64,000 nt of DNA from Rufibacter sp. LB8 (GCF_014876185.1 NZ_JADALJ010000001.1:1488001-1552000), one strand, 5' to 3'; shown: positions 27,289 to 36,774, numbered from the stretch's first letter. Numbers and translations: made by a program. Notes: a model not told the origin generated them from the letters alone.

Positions 27289-27476
27289 TGGTGGAGCTTT
27301 CTGGGTACGGGGGCCACTTACCAAATTAGGCCCCTAGCACACTACTGCCTTCCTGCAAATTAGTTTTGCCAAACAGGGGCCAGCGCCGCCAGAGCCCAGG
27401 CAGCCCTAAGCAGAAACCGATGCCCAACGGCCTCCAGAAACAAAAACCCACCTAGCACCGCCATGGCTAGAGAAAA

Positions 27477-27517
27477 CCTGTTTTGGCGCTCATTTCCAAA
27501 ACGGAGCCCAAAAACCC
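27477..27517. repeat. Palindromic hairpin element, copy 13 (degenerate)
   Basis: CCTGTTTTGGCGCTCATTTCC and AAACGGAGCCCAAAAACCC. The arms pair only in part. It lies between divergent genes. Confidence 0.75.
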
Positions 27518-27773
27518 AACTGCCTTTTCTGATTCCATCCATGCTCCCCTGACTACGCCTATTGACCGCCACTCCTTTTCTTGCACTATTACCACATGTA
27601 AATTTCCAGGCAACCTTGGAAAGGCAGAAAGGCGGGATATTCTGGGTCGGCAAATCAGGTTTTCGGCACATGCCCTGCTTCCAATTTTAGAATTCTCTTT
27701 GCGGGCTGCCCTAGAATTGGGCAAAACACCAGAAATGGGTATAAATACTGAAAACTAGGTATTTACTAGGGTA

Positions 27774-27793
27774 TATATTTGTGTATACCTTTG
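27774..27793 (+). promoter_or_regulatory. Tandem TAnnTTTG promoter boxes upstream of the T9SS gene
   Basis: TATATTTG (27774-27781) and TACCTTTG (27786-27793) both fit the Bacteroidota -7 consensus. They lie about 280 bp before the ATG, which would give a long AT-rich leader. Which box is used, if any, cannot be told. Confidence 0.4.
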
Positions 27794-28073
27794 TGATACA
27801 GGGAATAAAATCTCTGGTTTACATATTTTTTTCTAAAGGTCCATTGAAATAATCTAATTAAATACCTTACCTTAGCACCAATATTTAGACCGCCTCCCCC
27901 AGCTTCTAAATATTATATACTAAATATTATATTTTTTAGATTTGCGTAAAAAATTGACTTAAACGAAATCTGAAAAATAAAAGTTTCACAAACGGCTTCT
28001 ACGCCTCAACTTTTTTATTAAAAATTTTTTTAGAACAAAAGAGCGAGTTACAGGGAAGGCTAAATCAAAATGT

Positions 28074-31000
28074 ATGAAAACACTATTACAAAATTTTAAG
28101 GGGGGCAAACAACTTGCCTTGACCGTTTTAGTTACGGTACTCACCGTTTACTCCAGTTGGGGGCAGATTTACAGAACTAAAGCTTCTGGTAATTGGAGTG
28201 ATTACACAACAGTTTGGGAAGTATCTGAGGATGAAGGTGAAACTTTTACCAATGCTACTGTTTCTCCAAGTTATGATAATAGCACTAACACAATTATTCT
28301 GGGCAATCATACCGTATCTGTTGATAGTGATATTATTATATATCATACTACTATTGCCCCTTTGGGTAAAATTATCATCAATTCGGGTATTACATTAGAA
28401 ATTTCCGCTGGGGCAGAAGATGACCTATTAGTGTTGGGAACATTAGAAAATAACGGAACTTTACTTTTAGGCCCATCCACTAGAACAATTGCTGAAGTGA
28501 TTGTGACTGGCACATTGGATAACAGAAATCTTATCCTTGATTCTACTCCAGAAAATCTACTATTCAATAGTGAATTTAGTGTCTATTTGCAAAATTCTTC
28601 TTCTGCAAATAGTTTTGTTCCTTTAGCCTACTGGCATCCTAGCTCTACTATTAAAATACTTAAGGCAGTAGCAAAACCTTTACTAGGTTTAAATCAAGAA
28701 TTTGGCAATGTCACTTGGGACACTCCAACTTTAGCTCCCACATCAGCTAATTATTATTTATTGGATGGCTTACTTACAACCATAAACGGAAACTTTACTA
28801 TTCTAAACACAGGAACAAGGCAGCTTTATTTGGACGGGGAAGAGACAGGAATAGAATCAGTTTATATAGGAGGAGATTTAATTGTAAACGCTCCTAGCAC
28901 ATCACGATTGGTTATTCATTATAATGGTTCTACAACCTTAACAATAGGTGGAGATATAAGAGTAATGGCCGGCACTTTAGATTTATCTGGTCAGGTAGGT
29001 ACTACGGTAGAACTTGCTGGAAATTATACTCGCACAGGTGGTAGTATTGTAAATACCCAGGGAGTTGCAACAATTAAATTTGTAGGTAACCCAGATGGCA
29101 TTGATCAAGTTGTTACTAATACTGCTCCTACAACAAATGTTATGAAATATGAGGTATTAAACACAACGCTCTCAATTCCTGCAGGAAATTTTCTGGCTGG
29201 TGGTGGTACTACCAGTTCATTTATGTTAGATACAGACGGAATTTTAAAGCTTGGTGACGTTACCCCATTAGTTGGCTCAGGTACAGCATTACCAAGTACT
29301 GCTACACCTCCAACTGGCAATATTAGAATAGCAGAAATAAGAAGAATTTTTGCTTCAGGTTCTACAATAGTTTATAACAATAGCACTACAGCACAAAATA
29401 CTGGATCGGGACTGTCAATTGCAGGCGATTTTAATTTAGAGATAGCCAATTCAAAAGGAGTAACTCTTACAAACAATTTAACCATTGCTGCAGGAAGAAC
29501 TTTAAACTTGAGTGGAGGGAATTTAATCGTTGGTTCTAAAACATTGACAATGGCTGGGTCAGTCATTGGTTCTGGTAATGTTTTCACTACTAATAATTCC
29601 TCTATAGTTATAACAGGTGACGGCGATGCAGGTACTTTATCTTTATCTTCTGGCACTGTAAAAGATGTGATCCTCAACCGTACATCTGTAGGTTCTACTG
29701 GCACCATTGCTTTGGGCTCGAACCTGAATGTGGCTGGTGCTTTGACCCTTACCAAAGGAAACTTAAACATTGCAGGCAGAACGTTAACGCTGTCAGGGAC
29801 TGCTTCTTTTGAATCTGGTAAGTTATTAGGAAATTCTACTTCTAAGGTGGCTATAAATGGTACTGGGGCATTGGTATCCTTAACTTTTGATCCATCTGCT
29901 AACACCATTGGAGAATTAACGGTTGCTAAAACTGATGGAACAGCTACTATTGCTGGTTTATTCAACATAAACACAGCATTAAATTTGTCAGTAGGTGCTT
30001 TAACTGCTCCTAACTTGACAATGGCCGCCAATAGTACCATTAACAGAACAACCGGTACTATCTCTGCCACTCCTTCAGGAACGTACAATGTGACGTATCT
30101 GGGTGGTGTTACTACTGGCTTAGAATTACCAACTACTGCCACTGCCTTGAGAAACCTGACCATTAATGCCTCAGGCAACACGGTTACCTTAAACGCAGGC
30201 CGTACCGTAAACGGCAACTTCAGTATTACATCTGGAACGTTTGACCAAGGCGCCAACACCTTAAACGTGAAAGGTGATTTCACCCACGCAGGAGAAGGCT
30301 ACATTGGCACGGCCGGTGCAGTTGTCTTGAACGGTCCTGCCGCTCAATCCGTGTCTACCACCAGCGCCCTAGCCTTCAACAACCTGACCGTAAACAACAG
30401 CGCGGGTGTGAACCTGACCAGTGATAACGTGCAGGTGAATGGTGCCCTAGCCCTTACTTCCGGTAAAATTACTACCAACGCCAACACTCTGACCTTGGGC
30501 TCTGCCGCTACCATTTCTGAGACGGCTACCAACTACGTAGTAGGGAAACTGGCCACATCCAGAAATGTGACTGGTGCTAACAATTTCGGTGGAATTGGTT
30601 TTAACATCACTTCTGGTCCAGCCATGGGAACTACCGACTTAGTACGTACTTCTGGCCCAGCCGGCGCCGTAACCGTTGATGGTAATACCGGTATCAACCG
30701 CAAATGGAAAGTAACGCCTGCTACCCAGCCTGCTACTCCGGTAGCCGTGACCTTGACCTGGCCTGCCGATGATGACAACAACGCCGGTGGCCTGCGTGAT
30801 TTCAACGCCATGCGTATCTACAAAACCACCACCGTTGACGGCGTAGAAAGCAGCACCTATACAGACATCAGCAAGACTAACCAGGCCGTGAACACCGCTT
30901 CTGCCATTAGATCTATCTCCGGTACGGTTACTTCATTCTCTACCTTAACGGTATCAGACATCAACCAACCGCTGCCTGTGACCTTAATGCACTTCAACGC

Positions 31001-31529
31001 CAAGCGTGACGGCGAAGCAGCACAGTTAACCTGGGCTACCGCTGCTGAGATTGACAACGCCGGCTTTGACATTGAAGCTTCTACAGACGCGGTGAACTTT
31101 GAGAAAATCGGGTTTGTGGCCTCTAATGGTGGCAACTCTACCGTGGTGAAGAACTACAACTACACAGACAACCGCCCGAACAAGATGGGAACCATCTATT
31201 ACCGCTTAACCCAGGTAGACACAGACGGAAAATCTACTACCTATGGCATGAAGCCGGTAACATTCAACGGCGTGATCTCTAGCTCTTCGGCCTACCCTAA
31301 CCCGTTCACCTCAGAAGTTACCGTCGCCTTCGTAGCCGACAGAAAACAACAGGTGACCCTGCGCTTGACAGATGCCATGGGCAAAGTGGTTCTGCAGAAA
31401 GTAGTGACCGCTGACGCTGGTTCTAACCAGCAAACCCTCAGCCTTGACAACTCTGTACCTGCGGGCATCTACATCTTGACAGTAGTGTCAGACAAAGGAC
31501 AGGAGAACATTAGAGTGGTGAAACAATAA
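28074..31529 (+). CDS. Large secreted T9SS type A cargo protein with beta-repeat body
   Basis: 1151 residues. Signal peptide MKTLLQNFKGGKQLALTVLV, ending near SSWGQ. The body is Thr/Ser/Asn/Gly-rich and repetitive (units such as LNLSGGNLIVGSKTLTMAGS and LTLTKGNLNIAGRTLTLSGT), suggesting a beta-helix or adhesin-like stalk. A module near 985-1070 (LPVTLMHFNAKRDGEAAQLT, then WATAAEIDNAGFDIEAS) and a C-terminal sorting domain (AYPNPFTSEVTVAF to the terminal VVKQ) mark it for type IX secretion to the surface. The first half is AT-rich while the last third is GC-rich like the rest of the chromosome, so the gene looks mosaic. A strong terminator follows. Probable adhesin; ligand unknown. Confidence 0.9.
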   Translation: MKTLLQNFKGGKQLALTVLVTVLTVYSSWGQIYRTKASGNWSDYTTVWEVSEDEGETFTNATVSPSYDNSTNTIILGNHTVSVDSDIIIYHTTIAPLGKIIINSGITLEISAGAEDDLLVLGTLENNGTLLLGPSTRTIAEVIVTGTLDNRNLILDSTPENLLFNSEFSVYLQNSSSANSFVPLAYWHPSSTIKILKAVAKPLLGLNQEFGNVTWDTPTLAPTSANYYLLDGLLTTINGNFTILNTGTRQLYLDGEETGIESVYIGGDLIVNAPSTSRLVIHYNGSTTLTIGGDIRVMAGTLDLSGQVGTTVELAGNYTRTGGSIVNTQGVATIKFVGNPDGIDQVVTNTAPTTNVMKYEVLNTTLSIPAGNFLAGGGTTSSFMLDTDGILKLGDVTPLVGSGTALPSTATPPTGNIRIAEIRRIFASGSTIVYNNSTTAQNTGSGLSIAGDFNLEIANSKGVTLTNNLTIAAGRTLNLSGGNLIVGSKTLTMAGSVIGSGNVFTTNNSSIVITGDGDAGTLSLSSGTVKDVILNRTSVGSTGTIALGSNLNVAGALTLTKGNLNIAGRTLTLSGTASFESGKLLGNSTSKVAINGTGALVSLTFDPSANTIGELTVAKTDGTATIAGLFNINTALNLSVGALTAPNLTMAANSTINRTTGTISATPSGTYNVTYLGGVTTGLELPTTATALRNLTINASGNTVTLNAGRTVNGNFSITSGTFDQGANTLNVKGDFTHAGEGYIGTAGAVVLNGPAAQSVSTTSALAFNNLTVNNSAGVNLTSDNVQVNGALALTSGKITTNANTLTLGSAATISETATNYVVGKLATSRNVTGANNFGGIGFNITSGPAMGTTDLVRTSGPAGAVTVDGNTGINRKWKVTPATQPATPVAVTLTWPADDDNNAGGLRDFNAMRIYKTTTVDGVESSTYTDISKTNQAVNTASAIRSISGTVTSFSTLTVSDINQPLPVTLMHFNAKRDGEAAQLTWATAAEIDNAGFDIEASTDAVNFEKIGFVASNGGNSTVVKNYNYTDNRPNKMGTIYYRLTQVDTDGKSTTYGMKPVTFNGVISSSSAYPNPFTSEVTVAFVADRKQQVTLRLTDAMGKVVLQKVVTADAGSNQQTLSLDNSVPAGIYILTVVSDKGQENIRVVKQ

Positions 31530-31550
31530 GCCCCTCCTATTCCCAAAAGA

Positions 31551-31583
31551 AAAAAGGCTGCCTCAAAAGGCAGCCTTTTTTTT
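31551..31583 (+). terminator. Rho-independent terminator of the T9SS gene
   Basis: AAAAAGGCTGCC, loop TCAAAA, GGCAGCCTTTTTTTT. A perfect stem plus T8 run, 21 bases after the stop. Confidence 0.93.
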
Positions 31584-31714
31584 ATGTCCAGGCCAGAGCC
31601 ATTGATAAGTTTTGCCCTGCGCCCCTACCAGAAACCACAACGCGTAAATAGCAGGTTAGGCCCTCCAGACCAATCCCAAATCCTGCTCCCTCGCTGGTAG
31701 GTGCCAAGCTGGGT

Positions 31715-31764
31715 AATTTCCGTTTTGGGGCTCATTTCTGGAAATGAGCCCCAAAACGGAAATT
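31715..31764. repeat. Palindromic hairpin element, copy 14 (variant stem)
   Basis: AATTTCCGTTTTGGGGCTCA with a perfect complement, centre CTGG. GGGG/CCCC replaces CGGG/CCCG on both arms, and the outer AATTT/AAATT also pairs. Confidence 0.94.
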
Positions 31765-32116
31765 GAATTCCGGTGAACTCAAAAATGACCCTCGCCCTAA
31801 AAGCCAGACACGCACCTGTTCCAGCACAAGGCCACCCTGCCTGATTGATTGGTACAAATACGGTATGTGTTCATTAAATACTGAATTTGCAGATTTTGGG
31901 CTGGAAAACGCCTTTTCGCAGGAATATTCCCCCCTCCTTTTTCCGTAAGGGCAGGCATGGCAGCCAGCAACTACCGTTTACATGCGTTCAGCTGCTTGAC
32001 GGCCTTAGCAAAGGCAACCTGTTGGGCAGCCCAGAGGACAAGCGCCCCCAGACAGCGCCAGGGCGAAAAATTTCAAAGGAAACGTAAAAGCATTGCATCC
32101 AAATAAACAATACAGT

Positions 32117-33598
32117 ATGAATTCTGCCATGCGCCAGGGGGTGACAAGTAGTGTGTTCGGGAAGTACCAAGCCCCTTCGCAATTTTTAGATGAAGTCTTT
32201 CAACCCACCGGTGAAATAAAACCAGAGTACCAGGGCATTTACGAGCAGTTCCTGCAATTTTCCAAAGATGATTTCAGGGAACTCAATGAACACGCCAAGA
32301 TGTCTTTTTTCAACCAGGGCATCACCTTCTCGGTGTACAACTACAAAGCCAAAGGCGTGGAGCGCATCTTCCCGTATGACCTGTTCCCCAGGGTGATTCA
32401 GGCGGCGGAATGGGCGCGCCTGGAGGAAGGCATCTTGTAGCGGTGCACAGCGCTCAACCTGTTCATTCAAGACATTTACAACAGCAAGCACATCCTCAAA
32501 AACAAGGTAGTGCCGGCAGACCTTATCTTCTCTTCTAAGAACTACCTCAAGGCCATGCAGGGCATTAAACCGGTGGGGGGCATCTACAACCATATCTCCG
32601 GCACTGACCTGATCAAACACAGTAATGGTCAGTACTACGTGCTGGAAGACAACATCCGCTGCCCGTCAGGCATTAGTTATTTACTCACCAACCGGGTGGC
32701 CATGAAAAGGGCGCTGCTGCACCTGTTCAAGCAATTCAACGTGAGCACGGTGCAGGAGTACCCGCAGGAGTTGCTGGCTACCATGCAGTCTGTGGCGCCA
32801 GATGGCGTAGATGTGCCCACATGCGTGGTGCTCACGCCCGGCGTGTATAACTCCGCCTATTTTGAGCACGCCTACCTGGCCCTTAACATGGGCATACCCT
32901 TGGTGGAGGGCCGTGACCTGTACGTGGAGAAGAATTTTGTGTACATGAAGACCATTAACGGCCCGCAGAAAGTAGATGTGGTGTACCGCCGCTTAGACGA
33001 TGATTTCCTGGACCCCCTGGCGTTCAACCCAGATTCCATGCTGGGCGTGCCCGGCATTATGGGGGCGTACCGCGAAGGCAACATTTCCTTGCTCAATGCC
33101 CCGGGCACGGGTTTCGCAGATGACAAAGCGGTGTACACCTATGTACCAGACATCATTAAGTACTACCTTAACCAGGAGCCCATCTTAAACAACGTGCAAA
33201 CGTACCGCTGTGAAAAGGAAGATGACTTTAAGTACGTGCTGGAGAACATGGCCAAGTTGGTGGTGAAACCCGTGGATGAAAGCGGTGGCTACGGCATCTT
33301 GATCGGGAACAAGGCCAGCCACGCCGAACTCGCAGAATTCAAGCACCTCATCACCCAGAACCGCCGCAAGTACATTGCCCAGCCCATCATGGACCTGTCT
33401 ACCCACGCCACCTTCATTGAAGGCGAAGACCGGTTTGAGCCCCGGCATGTAGACTTGCGCACGTTCGCGCTGCTGGGCAAAGACCGCCAGTTTGTGTTGA
33501 AAGGGGGGCTGTCACGCGTGGCCCTTAAAAAGGGCAGCCTGGTTGTGAACTCCTCTCAGGGCGGCGGCTCCAAAGACACCTGGGTGCTGGAACCCTAA
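32117..33598 (+). pseudogene. Circularly permuted type 2 ATP-grasp protein, interrupted by TAG at codon 108
   Basis: The full frame would be 493 codons. Residues 1-107 (YQAPSQFLDEVFQPTGEI then FFNQGITFSVYNYKAKGVER and IFPYDLFPRVI) and everything after the stop (TALNLFIQDIYNSKHIL, KPVGGIYNHISGTDLI, YYVLEDNIRCPSGISYLLTN, VVKPVDESGGYGILIG) match the CP_ATPgrasp (DUF404/407) family. The TAG at 32438-32440 stands where the family has a conserved Gln (GL-Q-R...ALNLF), so CAG to TAG is the simplest change. There is no frameshift. Such enzymes are predicted to form peptide-like amide bonds using ATP. Without readthrough only 107 residues are made; internal restart at 32510 would lose the N-terminal part. 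First gene of the cluster. Confidence 0.85.
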
Positions 33599-33649
33599 CC
33601 CAAGCCCTCCAGGAATTGGGGTGCGCCCGTTTACAAAGTGTATACATCT

Positions 33650-33690
33650 TTTTGCGCTTTAGAAACCAACCAGCCTTCTAAAGCGCAAAA
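33650..33690. other. Hairpin in the gap between the ATP-grasp and alpha-E genes
   Basis: TTTTGCGCTTTAGAA and TTCTAAAGCGCAAAA pair perfectly over 14-15 bp around an 11-base loop. No T-run follows (ACCATTCCC), so it is not a classical terminator. It could be an attenuator or a processing/stability hairpin in the operon transcript. Confidence 0.65.
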
Positions 33691-33741
33691 CCATTCCCAT
33701 CAACCAAAAAGAAACCACCTACCACACCATACACTACTTAC

Positions 33742-34692
33742 ATGCTGTCAAGAATTGGAAATAGCTTGTTTTGGATGGGCCGCTACCTGGAAAGAGCTGA
33801 ACATATTGCCCGGTTTACGCGGGTGCAGTTCATGTCATCTGTAGATGCGCCCGTGGGGCAAAGCCGGGAGACCGTGCTGGCCTCCATTCTGGAGATGTCG
33901 GCTAACCGCCCAGGGTATTTTGCCGCCCACCCGGAACTGCATGACGAAGCCGTTTTAACCTATACCACTATTGCAGAGAACAATCCCTTCTCTATTCTGG
34001 CTTACCTGAACATGGTGCGGGAGAACGCCCGCGGGGCCCGCGACAGCATCTCCATTGAGCTCTGGGAGTCCATCAACTCCTTTTACCACCGCATGAACGC
34101 CTTCGCTGAAGCTGGTTTCCATTCAGCGGAGATTGAGTATTTCACCAAGCGCATGGAAGAAAGCAGCTACGTGATCAAAGGGCATATTGACAACACCCTG
34201 CTCCGCAATGAAGTATGGATGCTGCTGTCTCTGGACATGCACCTGGAACGGGCCGTGCAGGTCTGCCTCATCTTGCTTACCAAACTCAAAGACATTGAGA
34301 AACTGGACGCAGCCAAACAGGGCGGCGCCGTGGAGACCTACCAATGGATGACCACCTTGCAAAGCATTGAGTCTTTTGACATGTTCATGCGGTGCCAGAA
34401 AACCAGCCCCACCAAACACACCGTGCTGGACTTCCTGCTCTTTGACTCGGCCTTCCCAAAGTCCATTGCGTTCAGCCTGGCCTGCGTGAAACAGTACATT
34501 GAGGGCATTCCCTTTCAGGAAGACAAAAAGAAAGGCTCACTCAATTTTATTGCCGGCAAGCTGGCCTGCCACTACCAGTACAATACCATTGAAGACATTG
34601 AAACCTCGCCGGTAGAGTTTCTGGAGACAACCCTCCAAAACATTTATGACCTGGCGCACCTGCTAGACGTAAAGTATCTGAAATATAATTGA
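33742..34692 (+). CDS. Alpha-E domain-containing protein (DUF403)
   Basis: 316 residues, intact. It opens with MLSRIGNSLFWMGRYLERAE, the standard start of the alpha-E family, and is alpha-helical throughout (FTRVQFMSSVDAP, NARGARDSISIELWESIN, FLLFDSAFPKSIAFSL). The family is found next to permuted ATP-grasp and transglutaminase genes. It is predicted (Iyer, Aravind and colleagues on amidoligase systems) to assist a peptide-forming enzyme, but its biochemistry is unknown. It begins 143 bp after the ATP-grasp gene and ends 17 bp before the transglutaminase start. It is the only member of this four-gene cluster without an in-frame stop. Confidence 0.93.
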   Translation: MLSRIGNSLFWMGRYLERAEHIARFTRVQFMSSVDAPVGQSRETVLASILEMSANRPGYFAAHPELHDEAVLTYTTIAENNPFSILAYLNMVRENARGARDSISIELWESINSFYHRMNAFAEAGFHSAEIEYFTKRMEESSYVIKGHIDNTLLRNEVWMLLSLDMHLERAVQVCLILLTKLKDIEKLDAAKQGGAVETYQWMTTLQSIESFDMFMRCQKTSPTKHTVLDFLLFDSAFPKSIAFSLACVKQYIEGIPFQEDKKKGSLNFIAGKLACHYQYNTIEDIETSPVEFLETTLQNIYDLAHLLDVKYLKYN

Positions 34693-34709
34693 GGATGGTA
34701 ATTTCACCC

Positions 34710-35609
34710 ATGACCACAGTATTTGAGATCACCTACAGCACGCAGAACACCTATGAAGAAAACGTGCGCGAGGCGTTCTTCTCTTTCCTGGTGGCGCCTA
34801 GCCAAGATGAGACGCAGTCGGTGCGCAAGCTTTCCTTTCATCATTCTTTGAAAGCGGAGGTGTTTCACCACCGTAATTCCTTTGGATTTGACCTTACCCG
34901 GTTGTATTCCACGCAACCGTTCAAAACATTTGAGTTCCAGATGCAGGCGGTGGTGGAGAAAAAGCAGATGTTTTTGCCGTCAGGGCCCATTCTTTCTTTG
35001 GCAGAAGAGCAAAACCTGCTGGCCGACCATGACTTTTTCATTGAGAACCATCTTTTTTTAGGCACCAGCCGGTACACGGCGCTACCAGCTTCGGTTAGCG
35101 GACAATTGTTTCTCCGGGCCCAGTACCAGTCAGTGTTTGACTACCTCACCTAGCTCAACCAGTTTGTGTATGACCTGCTGGAGTTTGACCCCGAACCCAC
35201 AGATGTGCACACCCCCGTGAGCGAGGTGCTTGAACTGAAACGCGGCGTCTGCCAGGATTTCACGCACCTGTTCCTGGCCCTGGCCAGGTTAAGCAAAATC
35301 CCCTGCCGGTATGTGTCGGGGTATTTGAACCAGGGCCTGAACCTGACCGGCACCGCCGTCATGCACGCGTGGGCAGAGGCCTACCTGCCGGGTTTTGGCT
35401 GGCAGGGCTTTGACCCCACCAACAACCTGCTAGCCGACAGCAACTACAATAAAGCCGCCAACGGCACAGATTACGGAGACTGCAGCCCTTTGAAAGGGGT
35501 CTTGAAAACTAATGGCGGCCAGGAAACCAAATACCACGTGAAAGTACACCCACAGGCGCCAACCCAAATTTTGCAGCCATCTTTTATGCAGCAGTCCATG
35601 CAGCAATAA
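34710..35609 (+). pseudogene. Transglutaminase-like protein, interrupted by TAG at codon 148
   Basis: The full frame would be 299 codons. Codons 1-147 form the N-terminal beta domain (MTTVFEITYSTQNTYEENVR) seen in this bacterial transglutaminase family. After the TAG (35151-35153) the same frame gives LNQFVYDLLEFDPEPTDVHT, then the catalytic core: RGVCQDFTHLFLALARLSK with Cys181, YVSGYLNQGLNLTGTAVMHA with His219, and WQGFDPTNNLLAD with Asp235. The whole triad is downstream of the stop, so a truncated product cannot be catalytic. The lost residue is not strictly conserved; CAG, AAG or GAG are each one change away. ATG 34695 is an alternative start. Family members act as proteases or ligases on peptides. 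Confidence 0.85.
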
Positions 35610-35643
35610 GTTAGGCACTGGCAACCCACTATTTATATTCCCC

Positions 35644-36726
35644 ATGAAAACCTTCCATTGCAGCTGCGGCAACAAGTTGTTTTTTGAGAATTCACAGTGC
35701 CTTTCCTGCCAGCGGGAAGTGGGCTGGTGCCCCGTGTGCCAGGGCATGCACGCCATGGCACCAGAGCAGGACGCCTTCCGGTGCACCAACCCAAAATGCC
35801 AGGCCCTGGTAGACAAGTGCCTTAACTACACGCGCTACAACATCTGCAACCGCATGGTAGAACGCACCGGCTCCTACCAGGCCCAGTGCCTGTGCGGCTA
35901 CTGCCAGCTCACAGAGACCATCCCAGACCTGTCTGTGGAAGGCAACCTGACCAAGTGGTACAAGCTGGAGGTGGCCAAACGCCGGCTGCTGCACATGCTG
36001 GACCTTATTGGGCTCCCTTATGGCTCCAAAGGCCAACAGTTTGAACTTCCCTTGTCCTTTGATTTCAAAGAAGACCAGCAGCCCAGTGCTTTTGGGTGGT
36101 TGGGCATAGGCCCTGAAGAGAAAGTGTACACCGGCCACGCCGACGGCAAAATCACCATCAACATTAAAGAGGCCGACCCGGTGGAGCGCGAGAAGCTGCG
36201 GGTGCAGATGAATGAAACCCAGCGCACCTTGATTGGGCATTTCAGGCATGAGATTGGCCACTACTACTGGCAGTTGCTGGTGCAGGGCAAAGACGAAGAA
36301 GCGTTCAAGGCTATTTTTGGGGTTCATGAAAACCCCAGCTAAAGCCAAGCCATGGACCACTATTACAAAAATGGCCCCAAGGCCTACTGGGCCAACAGCT
36401 ACATCAGCGCCTACGCCACCATGCACCCCTGGGAAGACTTCGCGGAGACCTGGGGCACGTACCTGGACATGATTGCCGTGCTGGACACCGCAGACAACAC
36501 AGACCTGCTGGAAATGCCCGGCGAAGACCTGGAAGACGCCCAAATGGAATCTATGCTGGCCCGGTACACAGACCTGAGCCTGAAAGTAAACGAGGTCAAC
36601 CGGTCACTGGGCTTGCCAGACCTGTTCCCCGAGACGTTCTCTGCGCCGGTCATTCAGAAAATGAGCTACATCCATCACCTCATCAAGAAGCACCGCACGC
36701 GGCCCAAGAAAGCATCTTCCAAATAA
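35644..36726 (+). pseudogene. Putative zinc-binding metallopeptidase, interrupted by TAA at codon 233
   Basis: The full frame would be 360 codons. An N-terminal zinc ribbon region is rich in Cys (Cys6, Cys8, Cys19, Cys22, Cys29, Cys32). The peptidase motif is GHFRHEIGHYYW (HExxH at 202-206). After the TAA at 36340-36342 the same frame continues with SQAMDHYYKNGPKAYWANSY and ISAYATMHPWEDFAETWGTY, a block conserved in the family that probably supplies the remaining metal ligand. The stop falls between HExxH and that block, so the truncated form should lack a complete active site. It follows the transglutaminase gene by 34 bp and closes the cluster; hairpin copy 15 follows. Confidence 0.84.
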
Positions 36727-36774
36727 ACCGCATTTCTTAAGCAAGCGGGAAAGCCACAGAGGCAATAAATTTAC

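Larger units (their letters stand above)
27289..28073. other. Long AT-rich divergent intergenic region
   Basis: This 785-bp gap contains the degenerate hairpin copy 13 and, from about 27730, very AT-rich sequence leading to the T9SS gene. Two TAnnTTTG boxes lie at 27774-27793. Open frames across it overlap the repeat and do not look coding. Confidence 0.65.
31530..32116. other. Intergenic region upstream of the ATP-grasp cluster
   Basis: This 587-bp gap holds the T9SS-gene terminator and hairpin copy 14. Short open frames in 31763-32087 do not look coding. The promoter of the ATP-grasp cluster should lie here, but I cannot point to a convincing box. Confidence 0.55.

Noticed and set aside
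27483-27758. 91-codon open frame upstream of the T9SS gene
   Set aside because: It starts inside hairpin copy 13 and runs into AT-rich leader; composition is not protein-like.
29372-30283. Minus-strand open frame of 303 codons
   Set aside because: Antisense to the repeat body of the T9SS protein; its Val/Pro-rich repetitive translation mirrors those repeats.
35692-36543. Minus-strand open frame of 283 codons spanning the TAA of the metallopeptidase
   Set aside because: The + strand shows zinc ribbon, HExxH and family blocks; the minus translation has no recognisable domain.
32117-36726. Genome-wide amber or ochre recoding as the explanation for the in-frame stops
   Set aside because: Other genes in the window end normally at stop codons with no homology beyond them, and no suppressor tRNA is seen here, so global recoding is unlikely; local readthrough or inactivation remains open.
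32117-36726. Deaminase-type C-to-T hypermutation behind all three stops
   Set aside because: Only the first stop has a family-supported CAG ancestor; the bases before the three stops are G, C and C with no common motif, so a targeted mutator cannot be supported.
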